A stretch of 12,688 nucleotides of DNA from an uncultured Eubacteriales bacterium (GTDB lineage: Bacteria; Bacillota; Clostridia; Oscillospirales; Oscillospiraceae). Positions within the stretch are counted from its first letter, which is position 1; every line of letters begins with the position of its first letter. The translations under genes were made by a program, and so were the position numbers. The notes beneath the pieces are model-generated. The model was not told where the DNA came from. It was given only the letters and a program-made list of their open reading frames with translations, and did no database searches. Where the stretch lies: NCBI GenBank assembly GCA_900545585.1, contig UQZR01000034.1, positions 1 to 12,688 of the forward strand. Reading direction: 5' to 3'. This document shows, piece by piece, positions 1 to 5,062 of this stretch.

Positions 1-156
1 GTTGTTGACCTGCTCTCGGACGAGTACGGATGGAGCGACAGCGTTTCCAACCTGTCCGCAAAATTACAGCGGGAAAGTATACGATACAAGGAAGTATTGG
101 AGCTTGCCGCTGTGCTTGGTTACGACATCGTATGGCAGAAAAGGCGGGAGAAGTGA
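1..156 (+). CDS. C-terminal fragment of a small HTH-like element protein
   Basis: An open frame runs from the window edge to a TGA at 154-156 and gives the last 51 residues of a protein whose start lies upstream. The visible part contains SNLSAKLQRESIRYKEVLEL followed by AAVLGYDIVWQKRREK. The pattern (a serine-rich turn, a basic helix, then a helix ending in LGYDIVW) is typical of short XRE-like or DUF6471-like helix-turn-helix proteins often encoded next to mobilization genes in Clostridia elements. It may bind DNA and regulate the element, but this is inferred from the family resemblance only. Codon use matches the relaxase gene. No terminator follows directly. Confidence 0.55.
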   Translation, partial: VVDLLSDEYGWSDSVSNLSAKLQRESIRYKEVLELAAVLGYDIVWQKRREK

Positions 157-225
157 TACCCCGGCAACAGCCCTCCGCATCTCCCGTCCCCATAGGCGCA
201 CCGCAGTGCTGCCCATGGACAGGCA

Positions 226-414
226 GTGAAAGATACGGTTTTCGCTGCCATCGTCTGCAAGAAATGTTCCGCAGAACAGCTTCATGCAGACGGGCTGACC
301 AAGGTAAAAGGCGCAGACATTTTGCCTTGGTCAGCAGAGGTCACCGCAGTGACCGCATTCCCCCTCGGGAGAGCCCTCGGAGAGCCCACGGCACTTTGTA
401 GCCAGCATGGATGA
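226..414 (+). CDS. Doubtful small ORF with a CxxC pair in the oriT leader
   Basis: A 62-codon frame beginning with GTG contains CKKC near residue 11 and ends CSQHG, so it could be a small zinc-ribbon-like protein. No convincing ribosome binding site precedes the GTG: only AGG two bases away. The frame is open for another ten codons upstream, to a TAG at 193-195, without an ATG. It runs through two hairpins and stops at the first base of the oriT inverted repeat. It may be a real, possibly 5'-truncated, gene or simply the open frame of a structured non-coding leader. I do not recognise a family. Confidence 0.2.
   Translation: MKDTVFAAIVCKKCSAEQLHADGLTKVKGADILPWSAEVTAVTAFPLGRALGEPTALCSQHG
297..332 (+). 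repeat. Inverted repeat upstream of oriT (13-bp arms)
   Basis: The arms GACCAAGGTAAAA (297-309) and TTTTGCCTTGGTC (320-332) pair over 13 bases with a single G-T wobble and a 10-nt loop. It lies about 80 bp before the oriT-like repeat. Accessory inverted repeats next to the nick site are normal in MOBV origins, so this may be a relaxase or accessory-protein site. It has no T-run and is unlikely to be a terminator. Confidence 0.6.
339..354 (+). repeat. Short perfect hairpin (6-bp stem, CGCA loop)
   Basis: GGTCAC (339-344) and GTGACC (349-354) form a perfect stem around a four-base loop, directly after the larger inverted repeat. The same GTGACC/GGTCAC stem occurs in the hairpin at the end of the recombinase gene (3,837-3,852), at the opposite side of the element. 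The role is unknown; it may be part of the transfer origin. Confidence 0.5.
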
Positions 415-452
415 AAGTGTAATAGTGGGTTATTACACTTTGAAAAAGTGCC
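390..452 (+). other. Probable origin of transfer (oriT), MOBV type
   Basis: The arms AAAGTGTAATA (414-424) and TATTACACTTT (431-441) are perfect 11-base complements around the six-base loop GTGGGT. An outer pair GGCACTTT (390-397) and AAAGTGCC (445-452) encloses them. The core TAGTGGG/TTA (423-432) differs by one base from TAGTGTG/TTA, the published nick core of the pMV158 MobM origin, also found at the arm/loop border of an inverted repeat upstream of the mob gene. By analogy the nick would fall between 429 and 430. The site lies 60 bp before the MobV relaxase start, the usual place. The structure is seen directly; the nicking role is inferred. Confidence 0.75.
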
Positions 453-502
453 GTTCCTCAGCCCTCCGCTGTCTGCAAATCTTAAAGAAAGGACAAAAAT
501 CT

Positions 503-1792
503 ATGGCAAGAAATGATGGAATTGATCGTACCTTAGCCAGAAATCAGGACTTGGAAACTCCGGATGATGTGACAAAAGTACAGGAACACAATGAGCGTGA
601 AAAAGACCGTTATTCCAATGTGGACATCGTGCCGGAACGTACTGCGCTGAATGTTCACTTCAAGTCTCCCACTGACGATTATGTAAAAATGTTTGAGCAG
701 ATGGAGCAGGACAAGATCATCTCCACCAGAGGGCTGAAACCGGATGCCGTCAAATATGGCGAGTTGGTTTTCGATGTGAACTCCGCTTATTTCTACAACC
801 ACGGCGGCTATGAGTTTGCAAAACAGTTTTATGCCGATGCCTATAAAGCCGCCGTGGAGATCGTGGGCGGTGAGCAGTATATCCTCTCCGCTGTAATGCA
901 TGCCGACGAGCGCAACCGGGCAATGTCGGTAGCTCTGGGTGAGGATGTGTACCACTATCACCTTCATGTGGTTTATATCCCGGTGGTGGAGAAACAAATC
1001 CTGTGGTCGAAGCGATGCAAGGATGAATCCCTCCGGGGAACGGTAAAGGAAACGATCACACAGGTCAGCCGCAGTAAGAAGTGGGAATCCAAACCCGTTC
1101 TTGATGAAAACGGAAATCCTATGTTGAACGCAAAAGGGAAAAAGATTTTGAAGTCGTCCTACAGTGTGCTGCAGGATGACTTTTTCAATTTCATGCGAAA
1201 CGCTGGTTATACCGATGTAGAGCGTGGAGAATGTGGCAGCACCGAAGAACATCTGACGGTGACACAGTTCAAGGTACAGGCCGAACAGCAGCGTTTGGAA
1301 GCTGTGACCGGACAGGTGGCACAGGCCGAGCAGAGCTTAGCGGATGCCAAAGCTGCCACGGAGAAGCAGAAAAAGAAACTGGAAGCTCTGAAAAAGGAAA
1401 CTCAGGCTGCTAAGTCTGTTGCTATGACTGCACATGAGATTGAGTCGATGGGCAAGAAAAATCCCATTACGGGAAATGTTACCATGACGGCGGATGAGTG
1501 CCGCACGCTAAAGGATTATGCGGTCAGCAGCTTTGCGGAAAAGTCTGAGAAGCTGAAATACAAGCAGAAATTCGAGCAGGCAGATAAAAACGCAAAGATA
1601 TGGAAAGACCGTTTTGAAAAACTGAACAAAGACTATGAGGAGCTGAAACAAAAAGCCCAGCCTTTCCTGGATGCGATTGAGATTGCATCTGAAAAGGTCT
1701 GGGCTTTTATCAATGCCATCCTCGCCAGGGGAAAGGAACTGTATGAACACAAACACCCTGCCCGCAATCGTGGACAGGACATGGAAATTTAA
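503..1792 (+). CDS. MobV/Pre-family relaxase (plasmid recombination/mobilization protein)
   Basis: This 429-residue protein should nick the oriT just upstream and pilot the single strand of the excised circle to a recipient through a secretion channel supplied in trans or by the element. The N-terminal half is the relaxase domain: residues 1-50 carry basic motifs, YGELVFDVNSAYF lies near 85-97, and the metal-binding histidine motif is split as HADE (133-136) and HYHLH (151-155). In pMV158 MobM-type proteins these two parts are closer together (HxDExxPHxH), so this belongs to a variant with a longer connecting loop. A coiled coil covers about 255-305, with a second charged helical stretch at 345-390. 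The ATG at 503 is chosen because AAAGGA lies 8 bases before it and it opens the conserved MARNDG start; an ATG at 407 would place the oriT inside the gene. It is followed after 18 bp by the TnpW-like gene, probably in one transcript. Confidence 0.88.
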   Translation: MARNDGIDRTLARNQDLETPDDVTKVQEHNEREKDRYSNVDIVPERTALNVHFKSPTDDYVKMFEQMEQDKIISTRGLKPDAVKYGELVFDVNSAYFYNHGGYEFAKQFYADAYKAAVEIVGGEQYILSAVMHADERNRAMSVALGEDVYHYHLHVVYIPVVEKQILWSKRCKDESLRGTVKETITQVSRSKKWESKPVLDENGNPMLNAKGKKILKSSYSVLQDDFFNFMRNAGYTDVERGECGSTEEHLTVTQFKVQAEQQRLEAVTGQVAQAEQSLADAKAATEKQKKKLEALKKETQAAKSVAMTAHEIESMGKKNPITGNVTMTADECRTLKDYAVSSFAEKSEKLKYKQKFEQADKNAKIWKDRFEKLNKDYEELKQKAQPFLDAIEIASEKVWAFINAILARGKELYEHKHPARNRGQDMEI

Positions 1793-1810
1793 GAAAGGAA
1801 CTATTTGCCT

Positions 1811-2113
1811 ATGAAGAAAACCGTAGATGAAATTAACAAGATGATTATGGAAGATGCCCCGATGGAAGAAATCAACGATGCCATCGGCTATATTGATATT
1901 TGCTCCTGCTTCGATCCGATTTTTGAGCCGCCTATTGATTTTCTGGAAGAATGCCGCAAGCGTTGGGAAGCGGCACAGTCCTCTTTCTGCAAAACCATTG
2001 AGTGCAAGATCGGAAACACATGGTATGTGATTGAAACGGAGTGTGATGGAAATGAGCCACTTACCGACAAGGTAAAACGGCTCATTTTTTCTGACAAGGG
2101 GGTGATTTGTTAA
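1811..2113 (+). CDS. Small element protein with TnpW-like C-terminal half
   Basis: This 100-residue acidic protein is preceded by AAGAAAGGAA about 10 bases before the ATG; a TTG six bases earlier is a weaker choice. Residues 60-96 (KIGNTWYVIETECDGNEPLT then DKVKRLI) resemble the TnpW family of transposon-encoded proteins, which read like (K)IGxTxYxVexxF...K..RLI and usually sit near TnpX-type recombinases. Residues 1-58 form an extra N-terminal part with the cysteines CSC (31-33) and C48 that I do not recognise. The function of TnpW is not established; a role in excision or transfer is a guess. The gene's 3' part encodes a terminator-like hairpin (2,050-2,090), and its TAA overlaps an ATG at 2,113 that is in frame with the recombinase. 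Confidence 0.7.
   Translation: MKKTVDEINKMIMEDAPMEEINDAIGYIDICSCFDPIFEPPIDFLEECRKRWEAAQSSFCKTIECKIGNTWYVIETECDGNEPLTDKVKRLIFSDKGVIC
2050..2090 (+). terminator. Intrinsic terminator inside the TnpW-like gene
   Basis: The arms AAATGAGCC (2,050-2,058) and GGCTCATTT (2,079-2,087) pair, with an inner stem TTACC/GGTAA (2,061-2,065 and 2,071-2,075). Six T residues (2,085-2,090) follow on the plus strand. It lies in the last 65 bases of the 100-residue gene and should stop most relaxase-unit transcripts before the recombinase gene. No comparable T-run exists for the minus strand. Confidence 0.6.
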
Positions 2114-2141
2114 TGACTGCGACACAAAAGCATGATATAAT
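2113..2141 (+). promoter_or_regulatory. Candidate promoter for the serine recombinase
   Basis: A perfect -10 box TATAAT (2,136-2,141) stands 17 bases after ATGACT (2,113-2,118), which keeps the TGAC core of the TTGACA consensus. Transcription would start near 2,148, giving a leader of about 45 bases to the ATG at 2,194. It lies just past the internal terminator, so the recombinase can be expressed independently of the mob unit. Confidence 0.5.
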
Positions 2142-2193
2142 TCCAATATGCACAACGGTACTGTCGGCTGACCAACCACCGAAGGAGGATATT

Positions 2194-3840
2194 ATGTTGG
2201 ATCAGCAGAAAATTACCATTCTCTATTGCCGTCTGAGCAACGAGGATGCCCAGGAAGGCGAGAGTAACAGTATCGCAAATCAGAGAGAGTATTTAACCCG
2301 ATATGCCCGTGACCACGGGTATACAAACCTGAAAATTCTGGTGGATGACGGTTATACGGGGACGAACTTCAATCGTCCCGGTGTGCAGGAAGGCTTTGAG
2401 CTTGTCAAGCAGGGGCTTGTGGGCTGCTGGCTGGTCAAAGACCTCAGCCGCTTTGGTCGTGACTATCTGACTGTTGGACAATATACGGATATTATCTTTC
2501 CGAGTTATGATGTCCGCTTTATCGCTATAAATGATGGCGTAGACAGCAACCGGGGAGACAGCGAGGGCTTCGCCGCAATCCGTAATCTGTTCAACGAGTG
2601 GTATCCCCGTGATACCAGCAAGAAAGTCCGTGTCAGTTTGCGGCAGAGAGGAACCAGTGGGAAGCACATGGGCAAACCGCCCTACGGATACCGCTGTGAC
2701 CCGGAGGACAAGGATCACTGGATTCTGGATGAAGAAGCGGCTCCGGTAGTCAAGCTCATCTTCGACCTTTGCATTGACGGCAAAGGCCCGGAGCAGATTG
2801 CAAGGATTCTGGAAGAAAAGCAGATTATGACCGCAAAGGCACTCTATGCCAAGCGAAAGAAAAAGCCGATGCCGGAAAGACCGTACCACTGGGGCAACCA
2901 GTCCATTGCAGGGATTTTGGAACGGCAGGAGTACACAGGCTGTACCTGCAACTTCAAGACTTATTCCAAGTCCTACAAGCTGAAAAAGCGGATTCCCAAT
3001 GAGCCGGAGAATATGTTTTATCTGCCGGACACACAGGAAGCGATTGTATCTCAGGCACAGTTTGACAGGGTGCAGGAACTGAGGAAAAACAAACGCCGCC
3101 CCGCAAAAGCGGAACGGCAGGGATTGTTCTCCGGGCTTCTGTTTTGTGCCGATTGCGGCGGCAAGCTCCACTTTGCCACAAGCAAAAGCTTTGAGGGCAA
3201 GCAGGATCACTACGTCTGCAACAACTACAAGAGCAACCGTGGTACTTGTACTGCCCACTATATCCGGGAAGATGTGCTTCGTGAAATCGTTCTGGAACGC
3301 ATCCGGGCAGTCAATGAGTATATCCGAAGCGATGTGGACGGTTTTCAGGAGGAATGGCTGCAATGCCGCAGGACTGACCAGGAGCGCAGCATCCGGGATG
3401 ACAAAAAGAAGCTGGAACAGGCAAAGAAACGCCTTGCCGATCTGGATGTCATCATCGCCCGGCTGTACGAGGACTATGTTCTTGGAAATCTCAATCAGGA
3501 CAGATACAGAAAGATGTCTGCGGACTATGAAGCGGAGCAGGAACGGTTAAAGCTCGAAATTGAAGTTATCGAAGAATGGGTGGAACAGCGGGAAGAAATG
3601 AACGACGGTCTGGATGCCTTTATCGCCCTGACACAGAAATATGTGGATGTGGAGGAGCTGACACAGACCATCGTGAACGAGTATATCAAGAAAATCATCG
3701 TCTATGCCCCGGACAAATCCAGCGGCAAGCGCAAGCAGAAAGTGAAGATTTTCTTCAACTTCGTGGACGATGTAGATATTCCCGTTATTTCCGAGCCTAT
3801 CATCACGCAAACAACCTATGAACACAGAAAAACGGCGTGA
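2194..3840 (+). CDS. Large serine recombinase (TnpX/TndX-like integrase/excisionase)
   Basis: This 548-residue site-specific recombinase catalyses integration and excision through a double-strand break at a two-base core, with a covalent phosphoserine link. The N-terminal resolvase domain (about 5-150) shows YCRLS with the probable nucleophile Ser15, then GESNSIANQ and DLSRFGRD (83-90, with conserved Arg86 and Arg89). The recombinase domain follows (about 155-290, KPPYGY then the QIARIL and GILERQEYTG segments), then a zinc ribbon with Cys318, Cys321, Cys342 and Cys352, and a coiled coil at about 395-470. Length and order match the family; nothing essential seems missing. The ATG at 2,194 is preferred for its GGAGGAT site and because it starts close to the KITILYCRLS core; an in-frame ATG at 2,113 would add 27 residues without family support. 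It is the last gene before the right end of the element, the usual place. Confidence 0.93.
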   Translation: MLDQQKITILYCRLSNEDAQEGESNSIANQREYLTRYARDHGYTNLKILVDDGYTGTNFNRPGVQEGFELVKQGLVGCWLVKDLSRFGRDYLTVGQYTDIIFPSYDVRFIAINDGVDSNRGDSEGFAAIRNLFNEWYPRDTSKKVRVSLRQRGTSGKHMGKPPYGYRCDPEDKDHWILDEEAAPVVKLIFDLCIDGKGPEQIARILEEKQIMTAKALYAKRKKKPMPERPYHWGNQSIAGILERQEYTGCTCNFKTYSKSYKLKKRIPNEPENMFYLPDTQEAIVSQAQFDRVQELRKNKRRPAKAERQGLFSGLLFCADCGGKLHFATSKSFEGKQDHYVCNNYKSNRGTCTAHYIREDVLREIVLERIRAVNEYIRSDVDGFQEEWLQCRRTDQERSIRDDKKKLEQAKKRLADLDVIIARLYEDYVLGNLNQDRYRKMSADYEAEQERLKLEIEVIEEWVEQREEMNDGLDAFIALTQKYVDVEELTQTIVNEYIKKIIVYAPDKSSGKRKQKVKIFFNFVDDVDIPVISEPIITQTTYEHRKTA

Positions 3841-3858
3841 CCTTCGGGTCACACCGTT
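3828..3858 (-). terminator. Minus-strand terminator overlapping the recombinase stop codon
   Basis: AACGG-C-GTGACC (3,831-3,842) pairs with GGTCAC-A-CCGTT (3,847-3,858) around TTCG, with one mismatch. On the plus strand no T-run follows. On the minus strand the stem runs straight into TTTTT (complement of 3,828-3,832), so it is built to stop transcription arriving from the tRNA-Pro side. The TGA stop of the recombinase lies in the stem. It may protect the element from read-through, or replace the terminator that the insertion broke. Confidence 0.65.
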
Positions 3859-3870
3859 CTCTGCGACAAA

Positions 3871-3888
3871 ATAGTTACTTGTCACTAT
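3871..3888. other. Candidate recombinase binding/attachment half-site near the right end
   Basis: ATAGTTACTTGTCACTAT is an imperfect palindrome (7 of 8 pairs around a central TT) located 31 bp after the recombinase stop and 5 bp before the remnant of the tRNA-Pro terminator. Large serine recombinases bind imperfect inverted repeats around a two-base crossover, so this could be the element side of the right junction (attR). This is inference from position and symmetry only. Confidence 0.3.
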
Positions 3889-3892
3889 TAAG

Positions 3893-3915
3893 CCTTGCGG
3901 TTTCAGGACTTTTTT
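3893..3915 (-). other. Half of a tRNA-Pro terminator hairpin at the element/chromosome junction
   Basis: Read on the minus strand directly after the tRNA CCA end, the sequence is an A-run, then GTCCTGAAACC, then GCAAGG. This is the first arm and GCAA loop of a typical terminator, whose second arm should be GGTTTCAGGAC plus a T-run. Only the first GG of that second arm is present; after it the sequence changes to element DNA. The hairpin was therefore probably split by integration, with the lost arm now at the other end of the element, outside the window. Confidence 0.55.
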
Positions 3916-3991
3916 GGTCCGAGTGTCGAGATTCGAACTCGAGGCCTCTTGAACCCCATTCAAGCGCGATACCAAACTTCGCCACACCCGG
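3915..3991 (-). tRNA. tRNA-Pro, anticodon GGG
   Basis: On the minus strand all arms fold: acceptor CCGGGTG with CACTCGG (one G-T wobble), D arm GCGA/TCGC, anticodon arm CTTGA-ATGGGGT-TCAAG with anticodon GGG at 3,957-3,955, and T arm TCGAG-TTCGAAT-CTCGA. The discriminator is A and the CCA end is encoded (3,915-3,917). The gene reads CCC proline codons. It is intact although the element lies immediately 3' of it, so integration did not damage the tRNA itself. A near-consensus promoter lies 30 bp upstream. Confidence 0.93.
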
Positions 3992-4021
3992 TTATTGCTT
4001 GCCGTCTCAAACAGCCTACTT

Positions 4022-4050
4022 ATATTACCACAGTTCTCCTCGCATTTCAA
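4022..4050 (-). promoter_or_regulatory. Promoter of tRNA-Pro
   Basis: On the minus strand TTGAAA (4,050-4,045) and TAATAT (4,027-4,022) are separated by exactly 17 bases, with -10 ending 30 bases before the tRNA 5' end. It faces away from the tRNA-Ser promoter at 4,094. Confidence 0.75.
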
Positions 4051-4093
4051 CCCCTTTTTTCAAATTTTTTCAAAAATGTTGCGGTTCTTTTTG

Positions 4094-4122
4094 TTGACAA
4101 AGTCCGCCGCGCATGGTAATAT
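4094..4122 (+). promoter_or_regulatory. Promoter of the tRNA-Ser pair
   Basis: A perfect TTGACA (4,094-4,099), a 17-base spacer and TAATAT (4,117-4,122) lie 37 bases before the first tRNA-Ser. This is one of the strongest promoters in the window, as expected for stable RNA genes. Confidence 0.8.
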
Positions 4123-4159
4123 ATTACTCGCATCTGGCATCAGGAGCGCTTTTACACAC

Positions 4160-4247
4160 GGAGAGATGGCTGAGTGGTCGAAAGCACCGGTCTTGAAAAC
4201 CGGCGATGTGAAAGCATCCGTGGGTTCGAATCCCACTCTCTCCGCCA
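4160..4247 (+). tRNA. tRNA-Ser, anticodon TGA
   Basis: The acceptor GGAGAGA pairs with TCTCTCC; the anticodon arm is CCGGT-CTTGAAA-ACCGG with TGA at 4,194-4,196. The long variable arm typical of serine tRNAs is present (CGATGTGAAAGCATCCG), and the T loop is TTCGAAT. The discriminator is G and CCA is encoded at 4,245-4,247. It shares a transcript with the next tRNA, 14 bases away. Confidence 0.95.
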
Positions 4248-4261
4248 GTAAGTTCATACCT

Positions 4262-4353
4262 GCGGAAGTACCCAAGTGGCCGAAGGGGCTCCCCTGCTAA
4301 GGGAGTAGGCCGTCAAAAGCGGCGCGAGGGTTCAAATCCCTCCTTCCGCGCCA
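4262..4353 (+). tRNA. tRNA-Ser, anticodon GCT
   Basis: The acceptor GCGGAAG pairs with CTTCCGC; the anticodon arm is CTCCC-CTGCTAA-GGGAG with GCT at 4,296-4,298. A long variable arm follows (GGCCGTCAAAAGCGGCGC region) and a TTCAAAT T loop. The discriminator is G and CCA is encoded at 4,351-4,353. It reads AGC/AGT serine codons. A strong terminator begins four bases after it. Confidence 0.95.
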
Positions 4354-4356
4354 AAA

Positions 4357-4386
4357 GGGAGCCATCCTCTGGATGGCTCCCTTTTT
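4357..4386 (+). terminator. Terminator of the tRNA-Ser pair
   Basis: GGGAGCCATCC (4,357-4,367) and GGATGGCTCCC (4,371-4,381) form a perfect 11-bp stem with a TCT loop, followed by TTTTT. The A-run before the stem also gives a weaker T-run on the minus strand. Confidence 0.9.
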
Positions 4387-4423
4387 CCGTCTGTTCCGTT
4401 TCGGCGGGCGGAGACAACAACAT

Positions 4424-4451
4424 TTGAAGGAGATTTTTTGAAGAGTATCAA
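4424..4451 (+). promoter_or_regulatory. Weak candidate promoter for the RNHCP gene
   Basis: TTGAAG (4,424-4,429), 16 bases, TATCAA (4,446-4,451). Matches are only partial, and it would place the transcript start close to the leader hairpin and after the upstream ORF start. Read-through from the tRNA unit or another promoter cannot be excluded. Confidence 0.25.
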
Positions 4452-4546
4452 ATCGTTACCGGAGCGTGTGGCCTGATCGGGAGGTCTGGCAAATCTACAC
4501 ACACGCCATTCCTCCCGCGAGATCGTGACCACATCTTCAGGAGGAA
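4438..4546 (+). promoter_or_regulatory. Leader with upstream ORF and alternative hairpins masking the ribosome binding site
   Basis: A 12-codon ORF (TTG 4,438 to TGA 4,474-4,476) follows AAGGAG with 5-base spacing. Two bases after it comes CGGGAGG (4,478-4,484), which pairs over 7 bases with CCTCCCG (4,511-4,517), reinforced by GGC/GCC (4,488-4,490 and 4,505-4,507). The overlapping TTCCTCC (4,509-4,515) pairs over 7 bases with GGAGGAA (4,540-4,546), the ribosome binding site of the RNHCP gene, supported by GAGAT/ATCTT (4,519-4,523 and 4,533-4,537). The two folds exclude each other. This is the layout of translational attenuation; the base pairing is seen, the control is inferred. Confidence 0.4.
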
Positions 4547-4551
4547 ACAGC

Positions 4552-4983
4552 ATGAACCGCGAAAATAAGCGCAAAACCTTTGAGAAGGGCTGCTACAAGA
4601 CCCACGCATGCCGCGATGCCTTCACCTGCAAGGTCTGCGGCAGGCTCTGCACACCGGAAAATGCAGGGAGCCAGCACCGCAACCACTGCCCAAACTGCCT
4701 CAGCAGTCTGCATGTGGACGTGGAGCCGGGGGACAGAGCGTCCGACTGCGGCGGCATCATGGAGCCGGTGGCTGTATGGGTGCGCAGGGGCGGTGAGCGG
4801 GCCGTCATCCACCGGTGCAGGCGCTGCGGCGCGCTGCGCTCCAACCGCGCGGCGGCGGATGACAACCCCATGAAGCTCATGAGCATCGCCATGCGGCCTC
4901 TGTGCCAGCCGCCGTTCCCGCTGGAGCGCATCCGCGAGATGACTGCCCTGATGGGCGGCGACGGGAGTATGGAGCAGGAATAG
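4552..4983 (+). CDS. RNHCP-domain zinc-ribbon protein
   Basis: This 143-residue protein carries the family-defining stretch HRNHCPNCLSSLHVD (42-56). Further metal-ligand candidates are Cys26, Cys29 and Cys33 before it, Cys66 after it, and HRCRRCGALRSNR (87-99, with Cys89 and Cys92), giving two probable zinc ribbons. The protein has no signal peptide or membrane segment and should be cytosolic. RNHCP proteins are widespread small proteins without an established function; the HRCxxCGxxxxNR end looks like a nucleic-acid or ribosome-associated zinc ribbon, but that is a guess. The start is ATG at 4,552 with AGGAGG seven bases upstream. It stands alone between the tRNA terminator and a 28-bp terminator hairpin. 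Its leader has a possible attenuation structure. Confidence 0.85.
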   Translation: MNRENKRKTFEKGCYKTHACRDAFTCKVCGRLCTPENAGSQHRNHCPNCLSSLHVDVEPGDRASDCGGIMEPVAVWVRRGGERAVIHRCRRCGALRSNRAAADDNPMKLMSIAMRPLCQPPFPLERIREMTALMGGDGSMEQE

Positions 4984-4992
4984 GAGACTGAG

Positions 4993-5052
4993 CCTGCTTG
5001 AAAAGAAAAGATACCGCCTCGGGGGAGGCGGTATCTTTTCTTTTCAAGCAGG
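4993..5052. terminator. Bidirectional terminator with a 28-bp perfect stem
   Basis: The arms 4,993-5,020 and 5,025-5,052 are perfect reverse complements around GGGG. Inside, GATACCGCCTC and GAGGCGGTATC make the core stem, and the adjoining TCTTTTCTTTTC supplies a T-rich tract on both strands. It separates the RNHCP gene from the convergent Na+/phosphate symporter gene and should serve both. Confidence 0.85.
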
Positions 5053-5062
5053 TAGTTTTATA

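Larger units (their letters stand above)
1..3898 (+). mobile_element. Right part of an integrative/mobilizable element (MOBV relaxase plus large serine recombinase)
   Basis: The block holds a relaxase with an oriT-like site just upstream, a TnpW-like small protein and a large serine recombinase as the last gene before chromosomal tRNA genes. This gene order (mobilization gene, small protein, serine recombinase at the end) resembles Tn4451/Tn5397-type elements, which excise as circles through a TnpX/TndX-like enzyme. No type IV secretion genes are visible, but the left part is outside the window, so it could be a mobilizable element or the end of a full conjugative one. Composition is more AT-rich than the genes after 4,552. 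The right boundary is inferred to lie between about 3,859 and 3,898, inside a broken tRNA-Pro terminator; the exact crossover dinucleotide cannot be read. Confidence 0.8.

Noticed and set aside
407..502. Upstream ATG extension of the relaxase gene
   Set aside because: It would place the oriT repeat in the coding region and add residues unlike the family; the ATG at 503 has its own ribosome site and the conserved MARNDG opening.
2107..2193. Upstream TTG/ATG extension of the serine recombinase
   Set aside because: The extra residues cover the TATAAT promoter and have no family match; GGAGGAT before 2,194 decides the start.
3915..3991. Idea that the element integrated into the tRNA-Pro gene body
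   Set aside because: All tRNA arms, the discriminator and the CCA end are intact and its own promoter lies on the far side; the break is seen only in the 3' terminator.
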